NCBI RefSeq assembly: GCF_013401555.1
Contig: NZ_CP058552.1
Coordinates: forward strand, 4,154,001 to 4,218,000
DNA from: Paenibacillus sp. E222
Lineage (GTDB): Bacteria; Bacillota; Bacilli; Paenibacillales; Paenibacillaceae
Direction of reading: 5' to 3'
DNA: 64,000 nucleotides
The position numbers and the translations under genes were made by a program. This document shows positions 1 to 8,159 of the stretch, one piece after another. The notes under the pieces are model-generated. The model had not been told where the DNA came from and searched no databases. It saw nothing but the letters and a program-made list of their open reading frames with translations. How positions within the stretch are numbered: position 1 is the first letter of the stretch; the number at the start of each line of letters is the position of its first letter.

Positions 1-2
1 CG

Positions 3-630
3 GTAACGATGATTATGTTTGCAGATTATGATGCTTCTGCCACTATATCTTCAAAATGCCCGCGGCTATACAGCAATTGAAGCAGGCCTGCTTATGCTTC
101 CCGGAGCACTCATCATGGGTTTTCTGATGCCTGTTACAGGTAGGCTGTTTGATCGCTTCGGAGCCAAGCGGAAGTATTATTGGGCAGCTTATTACGATCG
201 GTACGACCCTAGGCTTTATTAACCTGACGGAATCGACGAGCTATATCTTTCTGCTACTAATGTCGTCTGCGAGACGAATTGGGATGGGAATGCTTATGAT
301 GCCTATTCAAACAGTGGGATTGAATGAGCTGTCGGCTAAGTTAAACGGTCATGGAACGGCTATTACTAATACTATACGCCAGGTTGCCGGAGCGATCGGA
401 ACATCCTTGCTCGTAACGGTTATGTCTTCGCAGACACGAGCCATTGGAATAAAATAGCAGCTTCAGGGGCCGCATTGACAGACAAATTGAAACTGGGAGC
501 AATGATACAAGGTATCAACGATTCGTATCTTGTTCTTGTAGGCATTGGTATCCTTGGTTTGGTTCTGTCGTTCTTCATCAAGCGTACGGGGGAAGATGCT
601 GAACTAAGCAACACTTTGGCAGAAAATTAG
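3..630 (+). pseudogene. DHA2-family MFS multidrug transporter, broken, left end outside window
   Basis: Drug:proton antiporter of the EmrB/QacA (14-TM) type, now non-functional. The protein can be read only by switching frames. A short VTMIMFA stretch lies in frame 3. Positions 19 to about 180 give a segment with LLPLYLQNARGYTAIEAG and GRLFDRFGAK in frame 1. About 180-425 gives ITIGTTLGFINL and GMGMLMMPIQTVGLN in frame 2. The tail then returns to frame 1 and stops at 628-630. These motifs sit in the usual family order, so the frames belong to one ancestral gene. At least three indels are needed. The stop codons leave no ORF longer than about 100 codons. The 5' part is beyond the window edge. 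Confidence 0.85.
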
Positions 631-645
631 GCGGGAGATGAGCAT

Positions 646-661
646 CCATTTTCGAAAATGG
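646..661. repeat. 16-bp perfect palindrome
   Basis: CCATTTTCGAAAATGG lies just after the stop of the broken efflux gene. No T-run follows, so it is a poor terminator. It could be a remnant operator or a scar. The remaining bases up to 826 show nothing else. Confidence 0.4.
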
Positions 662-826
662 CGATAAAGTAGGGCACCTGGGGACGCTTAAAAGACTTCT
701 AGTGATTTCGAGTTGGCAAATGATCAATGTTCTATTTGGTGAAATGAATGTGTCGATGGAACCATAGGCATGTGCTTAGAATAAGTTACTGTTAGTTCTA
801 ACAATAACTTTAAAGGAGCAAACGTA

Positions 827-1253
827 ATGGGAAATTGTTATATCGAATACAAGGATGGTAGACCACCTGTCTGCGGGCAAGCATCGTCCAAACAAGTTTG
901 TTTTAATACTGCAGCATTAAAAAATGTAAAGTCTGCTGCTTGGTATGATAACCAGCCATGTCCATCTTACTTTCTACCCTCAATACTATTATCCAATGCC
1001 TCCAGCTCATTATTATTATCATCCTGTCCCTGAAGTAATGATGAATCCACAAGATTCTAACATTATGACAATATCAGTGGTTACTAATCCAGCTCTAGCT
1101 CAGGGATGGCAGGCACTGTGTAATGGTCATTTCGGAGGATGGTATGGTCAATGTAGAACTAATAGCGCTGATGCTAAAGCAGATGCAGATGAACATAATA
1201 GGACATCACACGGTGGAGAAAGATGGGCTACTTATGTAAAACGCTCATGTTAA
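827..1253 (+). pseudogene. Small Cys/Tyr-rich hypothetical protein with one frameshift
   Basis: Function is unknown. An AAAGGAGC ribosome site precedes the ATG at 827, whose product begins MGNCYIEYKDGRPPVCG. Near 970 the sense shifts by one base into a second open frame (YPQYYYPMPPAHYYYHP onwards) that runs to the stop at 1251-1253. The two halves make one plausible protein of about 140 residues with a Tyr/Pro/His-rich middle and a C-terminal half containing WQALCNGHFGGWYGQC. There is no clear signal peptide. A strong terminator follows directly, which supports one transcription unit. An indel, a sequencing error or a programmed shift are all possible; the first is simplest. Confidence 0.5.
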
Positions 1254-1261
1254 TTAGGTTC

Positions 1262-1293
1262 AAAGACGAGATTTAGTAGTCTCGTCTTTTTAT
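1262..1293 (+). terminator. Rho-independent terminator
   Basis: A 10-bp stem (AAAGACGAGA / TCTCGTCTTT) is followed by a T-rich tail, immediately after the frameshifted small gene. Confidence 0.85.
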
Positions 1294-1296
1294 TTG

Positions 1297-1682
1297 AGGT
1301 GGTGAAATGGAGAACTACTGAATTGCATGCTGGACTGCCGTGATTTACTTATGTTTATTTTAAAATTTAATGTGATGGCTGCCTTGCAGATCAGCACAAT
1401 TATGAATGAGTTATTTGCTTCCAACACTATTCACGTTCACATAGTGAATTTCAATGCACAAGTCCTCAAATATATAAACTCTCGTGCAGAAGATGCCATT
1501 GAGATCCTTCGAGTTATGTTTAAACCCTGCTACCATAGCTCCGTTTCCCATTGATTCTTTGTATAACCGGCCAATCCACCCATGACGGCAGGACATTTGT
1601 TTTTACTCTACTTACTTGGTTACTTTTTAAGATAATTACGGGTGGAACGGTTAACGTTAAAAGTGATACTAACTACTACAAC
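1297..1682. other. Intergenic, nothing assigned
   Basis: Short open frames exist on both strands (about 1327-1554 plus and 1411-1596 minus), but none has a good ribosome site or recognisable motif. I see no tRNA, repeat or terminator here. Confidence 0.5.
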
Positions 1683-2174
1683 TCATTTTGGAGCTTTGGA
1701 GGGATCCGTAATGCGTATATAGTATCTAATTTCCGGTAAATCAAGATTGCCATCACCAACTATACTATAAATGGGATTGTAAATATCTATGTCATTGTTA
1801 ATTGTCATTGCTATATCCATGCGATTAAATACAACATTTTTTGATTGGTACCAAGAAGAAGAAGCAGGATCTATCTTATGCCATGCTGTTTTTAAATTTG
1901 ACATTGCTAGGGCTGATGAGTAGTTGTCCAAGTGAAAAATTGGTATTGTGTAGTCATTTGTACCATTTTGTAATCTATCATTTTTATTTTGATGCCATAT
2001 TTTTGCTCCGGTTTGCAAAGAGTAAATACACGTCGTGTTCTCTTTTTCTCCCAAAAAATCACAATGCATACTAATGGTATGTTTAGGGGGAATTTCAATT
2101 AGAATTGTATTTACAATATCAAGTTTATTTTTATCATCAGGTCCGAATCCAGGTTGGTATTTAAATGCGTCCAT
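1683..2174 (-). CDS. Hypothetical protein, 163 aa
   Basis: I do not recognise this family. The start is placed at the ATG whose product begins MDAFKYQPGFGPDDKN, because GGGAG lies 7-9 nt upstream; an in-frame ATG 15 codons earlier has no such site. The product is soluble and polar with no signal peptide or membrane segment. It carries many aromatic and Asn residues and an acidic, beta-rich C-terminal half ending YYIRITDPSKAPK. It stands alone between pseudogenes in AT-rich DNA, which suggests acquired or lineage-specific material. It could be an immunity or phage-type protein, but nothing in the sequence proves this. Confidence 0.5.
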   Translation of the reverse strand: MDAFKYQPGFGPDDKNKLDIVNTILIEIPPKHTISMHCDFLGEKENTTCIYSLQTGAKIWHQNKNDRLQNGTNDYTIPIFHLDNYSSALAMSNLKTAWHKIDPASSSWYQSKNVVFNRMDIAMTINNDIDIYNPIYSIVGDGNLDLPEIRYYIRITDPSKAPK

Positions 2175-2318
2175 ATACACTCTCCCTTCGTAAATTCTAG
2201 ATTGACTGAATAAACTCACACATCATTATTTGTGAATGACGTTTATGAGCAGATTGCTGATCGACATTAATGAATTCAAGCATAATTTTCATGTATAAAG
2301 TCTATCCAGCTTATAAAA

Positions 2319-2338
2319 AGCTTATTCATGAATAAGCT
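2319..2338. repeat. 20-bp perfect palindrome
   Basis: AGCTTATTCATGAATAAGCT lies just before the DUF1173-like remnant. It has no T-tract, so an operator or scar is likelier than a terminator. Confidence 0.45.
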
Positions 2339-2346
2339 CTCACGGG

Positions 2347-3053
2347 AAGTTTCGTTCAGTTGGTTTTAGAGATACTATAAGCGCAATTGGCTGTTTCCGG
2401 GCGGTGCTGGCGGAAAGGGCAACTGATGTTGCACCAAAAATGGACAAGAACATGGTGTTTGCTGGGAAAGGGGAAATCTCGAAAGCTGCGTATAGCGTTA
2501 AGAACAAACATAACCTCTATCTCATGACGCTTCTTCTTTTTTAGGAAGTGCGTGTGTTCAGTGATACGCATCACATCATTAAAGGGAAGCATTTGTCGAG
2601 TAACACTCGGTTCGAGATCCTTTGCAAAAAGAACAAATGGGAGGATGCCCTCCATTCGTTAAGCGGAATAGGTGACCCTATTCAGTTGGAGGAGGGGTGA
2701 CCGATACGGGGTATGAGAAGCCGGTAGAGTTTCGTTCCATGACGTCAATACCGATCAGTTCTCATGGAGTGGTAGTTGACAGTTCCTATGAGCGGGATAT
2801 CTACAACGAATGCCATTGTCAGCAGCGGCAGATTATCCGGCCGCCGTACAACCTAAAGTATTATCCGACTTGGAATGGCATGTTGCCTGATGGCTTATTC
2901 CTGGATACGTCTCCGGAAACAATCGTCGAGATATTTGGAATGTCAGAGTATCATGAGCGGAAGCTTCAAAAGACTGCACATTTTACTCAGCTGAAGGGAT
3001 TTAAGAAGAAGCCGTATTCATTCTGGTATAGGAAGCTTATAGTAGGGGAGTGA
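2347..3053 (+). pseudogene. DUF1173-like protein remnant
   Basis: Read in frame 1 from 2347, the segment gives a coherent protein (ISAIGCFRAVLAER, then KMDKNMVFAGKGEISKAAY). A TAG near 2542 interrupts it. The same frame continues (VFSDTHHIIKGKHLSSNTRF, KWEDALHSLSGIGDPIQLEEG) until a TGA at 2698-2700. The sense then shifts one frame and continues to 3053 with PDGLFLDTSPETIVEIFGM and a Lys-rich, FWY-containing tail. The last part resembles the C-terminus of DUF1173 proteins (roughly D-P-P-T-x-V-E-V-F-G-M). The gene therefore carries at least one stop and one frameshift and lacks a convincing N-terminus. The family assignment comes from memory of this motif only. Confidence 0.55.
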
Positions 3054-3224
3054 CATCAAATAATAAAATGAATAAAAAATGTTATATGGGGACACAATAT
3101 TTTCTAGTTAACAAAAATTGAAAACAAAAAATAATTCATGTAGGAAAACTAAAAACAAAAAAATGCCCTGTAGCAAAATAAAGGATTTGTACAAGTGTTG
3201 AGGGACCAGAACATGGTCCCATTG

Positions 3225-3251
3225 AAGTCGCTAATTTAGCGGCTTTTTTAA
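3225..3251 (+). terminator. Rho-independent terminator
   Basis: The stem is AAGTCGCTAA / TTAGCGGCTT (one G-U pair), followed by T6. It lies downstream of the DUF1173-like remnant. Confidence 0.7.
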
Positions 3252-3263
3252 TTTATCGGTACA

Positions 3264-3293
3264 AGTTCTTGTCCTGAGCCAAGGACAAGAACT
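3264..3293. repeat. 12-bp inverted repeat; one arm recurs at 4539-4550
   Basis: The arms are AGTTCTTGTCCT (3264-3275) and AGGACAAGAACT (3282-3293), separated by 6 bases. The same 12-mer occurs once more at 4539-4550. GTACAAGTG-type words lie nearby at about 3188 and 4557. These sites flank the TetR-type remnant and may be decayed operators. Confidence 0.5.
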
Positions 3294-3572
3294 AGTCCGA
3301 TTGCCGATTAGATGAATATCTAAGTGAGGAGTTTTATAACCGTTAATTCATTAAACTAACGGGTAGGATAGTTTAAGATCATTCCTGAATCGTACCACAA
3401 GGAAGGGCAAGTTTTTTATTGTACTACACACCGATTAACTCGTTCTTTAGAATAGGACGTAACCTCTTTTGAACAGAGGTTGTCCACTAACTTGAAAAAC
3501 TCTTCTGACGATAAATCCTTTTGTCGCTGGAGCCAAAGACGAAATAAGGAAAGGGAGGTTGACAGGTAAAAC

Positions 3573-3948
3573 TCAATCAAATATGGCGTTAAGGAAGGGT
3601 TTTGCGGAACATTTAATTAACCGATTTAGAGTGATTTCTTTTTTAAGCGTTTTAAAAAACGGGGACTTCCATAAACACCTAAAAGGGCATTGAGAACCAA
3701 AAGATGTTCTTTTTTTGTCCAGACAATGGAGCGCATCTTGAACCGCATGCATCGATAGCTCTTTTTTCGCCAATTCTTCTTTTATGTCGCTCAATAAGTC
3801 ATTTTCGAGAGCATCTAACAATTCGTATATATCAGAGTAAAGTATTGATAAAAGGTGCTACGGTTATATCCTGACTTATTCGCGATTTCCTGAACTAAAA
3901 TTTTCTCGATTGGTTTTTGGCTATATAACTCACAAAAAACTCCAGCAG
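3573..3948 (-). pseudogene. TetR/AcrR-type regulator remnant
   Basis: On the minus strand a TetR-type helix-turn-helix is clear: VFCELYSQKPIEKILVQEIA followed by NKSGYNRSTFYQYF. The frame then shifts (about 3830) into LDALENDLLSDIKEELAKKE and shifts again (about 3715) into KEHLLVLNALLGVYGSPRF. The ligand-binding domain ends after about 125 residues instead of about 180. The 5' end is cut off near 3948, where the opposite-strand DUF1963-like remnant begins, so the start codon is missing. A regulator of the broken efflux pump at the left edge is a natural but unproven past role. Confidence 0.75.
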
Positions 3949-3952
3949 AGGT

Positions 3953-4386
3953 GTGGGGAAGGCAAGCTTGATCCAGCTGTTTCTGAACAGGAAACAGCTT
4001 CCGATCTATCCTGTCAAGAACGGAGAAGGCTGGCTGCTCATCGAGCATCAGTCGGTGGAAGAGCTGCAATTGATGATAACACCGGAAGGAGCAGCGATGA
4101 TTACCCATGCTGGGAAGAGGCTTGGAAATATGTTGACTTGACGGAAGTGAACGAGGATGAAGCTGCGCACGATCAGTTCTTCGATGAATTCGACAGTTAC
4201 CCGCAAACGAAAATAGGAGGATACGCATCCTATATCCAGTCACCGGTTTCCTTAGAAGATTTTCAGTTTATCATGCAGATCGGAAGCGAGGAAAAGCCGG
4301 GAGTTATGGTGGGTGACAACGGGGACGATGTACTGTTAAGGTCTCGTTCGAATGGTGAATGGCACATGCATTGGGATTGTTATTGA
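3953..4386 (+). pseudogene. DUF1963-like (YwqG-type) protein remnant
   Basis: The C-terminal part (about 4180-4386) contains QTKIGGYASYIQSPV, FQFIMQIGSEE, MVGDNGDDVLL and a final HMHWDCY. This matches the DUF1963 pattern of K-I-G-G-x-P, L-Q-I and G-D-x-G. The upstream half is sensible only in a different frame (LIQLFLNRKQLPIYPVKNGE), so a frameshift lies near 4138. The 5' end is lost at the junction with the TetR remnant. DUF1963 proteins have no established function. Confidence 0.55.
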
Positions 4387-4773
4387 GGGTTTGACGGCCA
4401 GATAAGATAATCTGGCGATAAAAAGCAGATTTTTCTACCCAATGGGAAGTAAATAAGTTGAAGCGGCTAATCTGAAAGTTTAGCCATGGACCCGGGGAAA
4501 TTGAGAGTGAAAAGAGGAATTATACAGCAATAGGTAGAAGTTCTTGTCCTTTAATGGTACAAGTGTACAAGTTCATAACGAATTATCTTCTGATGCACAA
4601 TTTGAATTCCTTACGTACAACTTCACAGTGACCCAGTTTAGTGAATGTACTTTTGAGCTTTAATAGTAATTTCTTGTTTTACTCATGAATATAACCCTGC
4701 AATAATATCTATTGATTGATTCCTTTATTTAACTTAAAATGAAATCTGAAACTAAGTATATAAGGGGATACAT
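4387..4773. other. Intergenic region with operator-like words
   Basis: No gene is seen. It contains the second copy of AGTTCTTGTCCT (4539-4550) and a GTACAAGTGTAC palindrome (about 4557-4568). The rest is AT-rich leader for the secreted protein downstream. Confidence 0.4.
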
Positions 4774-5316
4774 ATGAGAAAAGCATTATTGTTAGTTATG
4801 TTATTTACTTTAATTTTTCCAGTCCAAGTGTTTGCAGCAAGATCAATGTCTACTAGTGAGATTGAAAGAATTTATTTTGAGGACTACAAAGACAATGTAA
4901 AAGAGATTAAGAAGGCACAAAAAAAACTCAAAGTAGTATTAGGTACAGAAGTTGCTTCACTCACAGAAAAATTAAAACAGGCGACAGTAAAGTACAACCA
5001 AGCAGTAAAAAATAAATCAAGTAAAAACTCAATCGAAGTCTTGAAAAAGGAGAAAGAAAAGATCAAAAAGGACCTTGCTGCTGCCAAAAAACAGTTGGCA
5101 GAAATGATTAAAAGTTATACAAGAGAAAGCAATTTTCTACTAAAAAGTATAGCTGAACAAAAAACTGAACTTGTTAAATTCATTAAGGATCATTACGATG
5201 GTAAAGACAAGTTGACTGAAAATCAATTTAACAAAGAGGCATTGAATAAATTAAACGAAATAAATCAAAGTTTCGAACTTGCAATCGAATATCTTAATGA
5301 AGCGTACATATATTAA
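4774..5316 (+). CDS. Secreted coiled-coil protein, 180 aa
   Basis: Function unknown. An AAGGGG ribosome site lies 7-8 nt before the ATG. Residues 1-22 form a classical signal peptide (MRKALLLVMLFTLIFPVQVF, then AARS). The rest is almost entirely helical and Lys/Glu/Gln-rich. From about residue 40 to 130 heptad-like spacing predicts one long coiled coil. No Cys and no catalytic motif are present. A terminator follows at 5325, so this is a single-gene unit. The codon and base composition is strongly AT-rich, like neighbouring accessory genes. A periplasm-side spacer or cell-wall-associated role is possible; nothing identifies a partner. Confidence 0.75.
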   Translation: MRKALLLVMLFTLIFPVQVFAARSMSTSEIERIYFEDYKDNVKEIKKAQKKLKVVLGTEVASLTEKLKQATVKYNQAVKNKSSKNSIEVLKKEKEKIKKDLAAAKKQLAEMIKSYTRESNFLLKSIAEQKTELVKFIKDHYDGKDKLTENQFNKEALNKLNEINQSFELAIEYLNEAYIY

Positions 5317-5324
5317 TAGCCAGC

Positions 5325-5352
5325 AGACAACAGAAAACTGTTGTCTTTTTTA
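5325..5352 (+). terminator. Rho-independent terminator
   Basis: AGACAACAG-aaaa-CTGTTGTCT followed by T-rich sequence, directly after the coiled-coil gene. Confidence 0.9.
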
Positions 5353-5450
5353 TTTGAAGCAAATGATAGAAATGTAAATGTAATAAAAAGCAAGCAAACA
5401 TACATTGTTTGTAATATAAAGAATTAGAAGATTTGGATTGAAAAACATAA

Positions 5451-5567
5451 GTTTTAGGCTATTACAGTAAACGTTGGGCCATTGAAACCTATTTTTGTAC
5501 GGCGAAAGTTCAGCTGGACATGGATCGTTACCAGGTTCGCTCGGCAAAGGCCATTGACTGTTACTTG
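5451..5567 (+). mobile_element. IS4-type transposase C-terminal remnant
   Basis: In frame from 5451 the translation reads VLGYYSKRWAIETYFCTAKV, then DMDRYQVRSAKAID. This is the late catalytic region of IS4-like DDE transposases: Y-x(2)-R-W-x-I-E-x-(Y/F)-F then K, with the conserved Glu in IETYF. Everything upstream of the TAA at 5448 is missing and the downstream tail is replaced by a repeat protein. No inverted repeats or target duplications are visible. Confidence 0.7.
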
Positions 5568-6131
5568 CCTTCCATCGACGATGGTGTGAAATGGATTACT
5601 TATGATGAAGTAAACCCTCCTATTTTCCCTGGAAGCGTATCTGTAAGAGTTAGAGTTAAAGCTGATCCAGTTAGTCAGGTTCCATCTGGGAAAACGAAGT
5701 TTGTTAGCTTTGTAGAAAATGTAGCAATGTATATTCGTATTAATGATGCTAGTAACACATTTGAAAAAGCGTATATATCATCAGCAATGGAGTATTCCTC
5801 AAATGACGGAGAAACGTGGACTACGTATAATGAGGCAAATCCACCACAATTCCCTGGAGACCTTACGATCCTTCTTCGCGAAAGTGCAAACGATTTTCTT
5901 CCAGCAGGACCAGCCAAAAGTTTTACATTCACATCTAATGTTTATGTCCTAACTGGAAACAATTCGCTATCCACGTCATTGTCGACGCTTGAATATTCTC
6001 GGAATGGTGGAGAGTGGGTTGCATTGAATGTGGATCAAGTAGTACCCATGCAATCCGGTGACGTTGTACAAGTTCGAGAAGCGGCTCGTGATCCATTCCC
6101 AGCAGGAACGCCAACATCTTATGATTACTAA
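5568..6131 (+). pseudogene. DUF4073-like beta-repeat protein fragment, fused in frame to the transposase tail
   Basis: Three related units of about 50 residues can be aligned: SIDDGVKWITYDEVNPPIFP, MEYSSNDGETWTTYNEANPP and LEYSRNGGEWVALNVDQVVP. Each is followed by a short beta segment with an R-(V/E)-(R/S)-x-(A/K)-A-(D/N) core and a P-(A/S)-G turn. This matches repeats found C-terminally in large Paenibacillus surface proteins. There is no own start codon with a ribosome site; the first ATG (5520) is inside the transposase sequence. It is therefore best read as the 3' end of a larger secreted protein truncated by an insertion sequence. Some low-level expression of the hybrid cannot be excluded. 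Confidence 0.6.
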
Positions 6132-6163
6132 TTTCATAAAGTGAAGAGAATGTTCAGTTTTAG

Positions 6164-6205
6164 AAGAACCCCAATCATTATATTTTTGATTTGGGTTCTT
6201 GTTTT
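6164..6205 (+). terminator. Rho-independent terminator
   Basis: An AAGAACCC / GGGTTCTT stem with a loop of about 21 nt is followed by GTTTT. It closes the beta-repeat fragment. Confidence 0.7.
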
Positions 6206-6313
6206 AAAATGTTGAAGTAAGCCAAATAAAATTTCATTAGATAAGCCGATTAATTAAACAACTGCGAATTTACTAGTGATTACTGGTTCAAATCAAACCT
6301 AATTTTAAATGAA

Positions 6314-6351
6314 GTTCCTAAAAGGGCCGCGTTAATTTAGAACCTTTTTTT
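6314..6351 (+). terminator. Terminator-like hairpin upstream of the aloR-like gene
   Basis: GTTCCTAAA pairs with TTTAGAAC (one bulged C) around a GC-rich loop, followed by T7. It insulates the quorum-sensing pair from upstream reading. Confidence 0.6.
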
Positions 6352-6352
6352 G

Positions 6353-6380
6353 TTGTTCGTATAAAAAGTTAGCTTATAAT
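6353..6380 (+). promoter_or_regulatory. Putative sigma-A promoter of the aloR-like gene
   Basis: TTGTTC (6353-6358), a 16-bp spacer and a perfect TATAAT (6375-6380). It leaves an untranslated leader of about 125 nt before the chosen start. Confidence 0.55.
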
Positions 6381-6513
6381 TCTGCGAAATTAAATTGTTT
6401 AAGTATTTTTGCAGAAAAATGCATTGACCGATGGTAGAATAATCCATATCATTACCTATATAGATGATAAAGACATAAAAAATGGATTTTTATCAGTGGA
6501 GGTGAAATCATCC

Positions 6514-7887
6514 TTGGAAGTGAAAACTCAACAAACAATTCGGGCAGAGTTGTTAAATTACATAGAAGAAAATCAAATGCTTGTTTATCATTTTGCTGAA
6601 ATATCGGGTATAAATTCTGGAACTCTTAGTCGCTTTATCAATGGTTCTCAGCTCATTCCGATTAAAGCTCTTGATAGAATGACATACACGATGGGACTTG
6701 AAGAGGGCACTTTTTATGATCTATATGTAGATGAGCTGCTGCTTGATCCATCAACAGACTGGAGAAGGTTACGGCCGTTTCTAACTAGATGCTCACAGTT
6801 AAATAAACTATTCTGTATTGAAAAAGTTGTTGATCTTATGTTGGAGAAATCTTACTATATTTCTTCACTATTTGATTTTGCTGAATCTCTGTATGAGGGA
6901 GGCAATACCACGGCATCACTTCTTATCTATAAAAAAGTCTCAGAAGGAGAACGTTATCAGCATGCCGAAAGGTTAGCTGTGTGTCAATATAGAATCTTCA
7001 AATTATCACTAGGGAATGATCAGCATATCAATTATGAACTTGCTCTTGTATTCGAACCTTTTGTCACAAGGTTGGGTGAATTAGAACAACTTGATGCTAT
7101 AAAAGATCTCGTTAACTTGTATGTTTCTTTGCAGAAATGGGAGAAAGCAAAACAATTAAGCACTGAAATGGGACGAATAGCTAGAATACAATACGATTTA
7201 AAACATAAAAGGAAAGTAAATGAAATCAGTGTGAGTGGACCTAAAAAAGTGTTATTTGGGTATATTTTGTATTCGCATTTGATATTAGGGACAGTAGCTG
7301 AAGAGGCTCGGGATTTCAATGAAGCTTTTTATCATTTAGAAAAATATGAGGATCACAGTTGGATCGTTGAAACCGACGCTGCAGCCGAGCAAACAAAGAA
7401 ACAATTTTTAGTCTGGGCCACCGCGAATAGAATGCTTTATAGAATAATGACAGGGGATATCCAATTAATTGAGAATTATGTAGATTCTTTGGCTAGCAAC
7501 GATAACGAAATACTTCTGGCTCTATTCAAAGTTGTGAAAGCTGCGCTGAAATACTCCTGTAATATCGACCATATTTTAGAGCGCTATAACGAAATGATTC
7601 AAAACCAGGTAATCTCCCAGAAAAAGGTGGGGACATATACTTCTCAAGTAATTAACGACAGATTTGTGATTTTCTTAGCTGATTTAGCTGAATATTATAT
7701 TAGATCTCTACGCCCTAATATTGGTATAATCTTTGTGTTAGATAGTTTGGCAATATCTGCTAAACTAAATAATGATGCTTATCTGGTCAGATGCTTCTGC
7801 TTATTTGAGAAATTGAGGCATTCAGCAACAGTGGATCAACTAGATAAGTATAAAGCAATTTTAAAGGAGGGCGAATTAGTTATATGA
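6514..7887 (+). CDS. RRNPP-type quorum-sensing receptor (AloR-like), 457 aa
   Basis: Predicted cytoplasmic DNA-binding receptor for a re-imported signalling peptide. The TTG start at 6514 is chosen because GGAGGTG lies 8-9 nt before it; an ATG at 6409 has no ribosome site. Residues about 8-62 form a helix-turn-helix (HFAEISGINSGTLSRFINGS). The remaining roughly 390 residues are all-helical with degenerate TPR-like helices (EKAKQLSTEMGRIA, FNEAFYHLEKYEDH). This architecture and length fit RRNPP regulators (Rap, NprR, PlcR, PrgX, AimR), closest to the AloR receptors described from Paenibacillus. The stop overlaps the ATG of a secreted pro-peptide gene by 4 nt (ATGA). That is the standard layout of receptor-peptide pairs. 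Confidence 0.8.
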   Translation: MEVKTQQTIRAELLNYIEENQMLVYHFAEISGINSGTLSRFINGSQLIPIKALDRMTYTMGLEEGTFYDLYVDELLLDPSTDWRRLRPFLTRCSQLNKLFCIEKVVDLMLEKSYYISSLFDFAESLYEGGNTTASLLIYKKVSEGERYQHAERLAVCQYRIFKLSLGNDQHINYELALVFEPFVTRLGELEQLDAIKDLVNLYVSLQKWEKAKQLSTEMGRIARIQYDLKHKRKVNEISVSGPKKVLFGYILYSHLILGTVAEEARDFNEAFYHLEKYEDHSWIVETDAAAEQTKKQFLVWATANRMLYRIMTGDIQLIENYVDSLASNDNEILLALFKVVKAALKYSCNIDHILERYNEMIQNQVISQKKVGTYTSQVINDRFVIFLADLAEYYIRSLRPNIGIIFVLDSLAISAKLNNDAYLVRCFCLFEKLRHSATVDQLDKYKAILKEGELVI

Positions 7888-8036
7888 AGAAGATAATGAT
7901 CGTTTCTTTGGCTGTGACTTTAGCAATTTTGGTAATTGCTCCATTTAATCAGGTATCAGCTGATAACTACGAAGTTATTCCAAAAAAAGATATTTCCATA
8001 ATAAAAACGAGCTCACATGGTGCTGGCGGTTGGTAA
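7884..8036 (+). CDS. Secreted signalling pro-peptide (AloP-like), 50 aa
   Basis: The ATG at 7884 overlaps the receptor stop (ATGA), with AAAGGAGGG about 13 nt upstream. The product has a typical Sec signal: MKKIMIVSLAVTLAILVIAP followed by FNQVSA, with cleavage likely after VSA (residue 26). A short charged linker follows (DNYEVIPKKDISIIK), then a C-terminal tail TSSHGAGGW. In RRNPP systems the pro-peptide is exported, trimmed to a short C-terminal peptide and re-imported by an Opp permease to bind the receptor. The Gly-rich, Trp-ended tail is the obvious mature-peptide candidate, but its exact length is inferred. A terminator 19 nt downstream ends the two-gene operon. Confidence 0.8.
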   Translation: MKKIMIVSLAVTLAILVIAPFNQVSADNYEVIPKKDISIIKTSSHGAGGW

Positions 8037-8054
8037 AACAGAATAGTAATGTCC

Positions 8055-8080
8055 AAAACCTCCTTGGATGGAGGTTTTTT
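8055..8080 (+). terminator. Rho-independent terminator of the receptor-peptide operon
   Basis: AAAACCTCC / GGAGGTTTT stem with a 6-nt loop and a T-run. Confidence 0.9.
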
Positions 8081-8159
8081 AATTGTCTTTTTTGTATATA
8101 TTCACCAATCTGAAATTTGAATAGAAAGAGTTAGGATTAGTTATAGAGGTGATTTTGTT

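Larger units (their letters stand above)
3054..3572. other. Intergenic with several inverted repeats
   Basis: No gene is visible. The stretch holds a GGGACCA/TGGTCCC hairpin (3202-3220), a terminator (3225-3251), a 12-bp inverted repeat (3264-3293) and a TTAAACTA/TAGTTTAA inverted repeat (3351-3376). Such a density of palindromes suggests remnant operators or mobile-element ends. Confidence 0.5.

Noticed and set aside
1327..1596. Overlapping short frames on both strands
   Set aside because: No good ribosome site, no recognisable motif, and mutually overlapping.
3910..4138. 5' part of the long plus-strand frame starting at 3910
   Set aside because: It is antisense to the TetR HTH and its translation is unlike DUF1963; the neighbouring frame (from 3953) is more protein-like, so a frameshift near 4138 was preferred.
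6409..6513. Upstream ATG for the quorum-sensing receptor
   Set aside because: No ribosome site at 6409, whereas GGAGGTG is correctly placed before the TTG at 6514.
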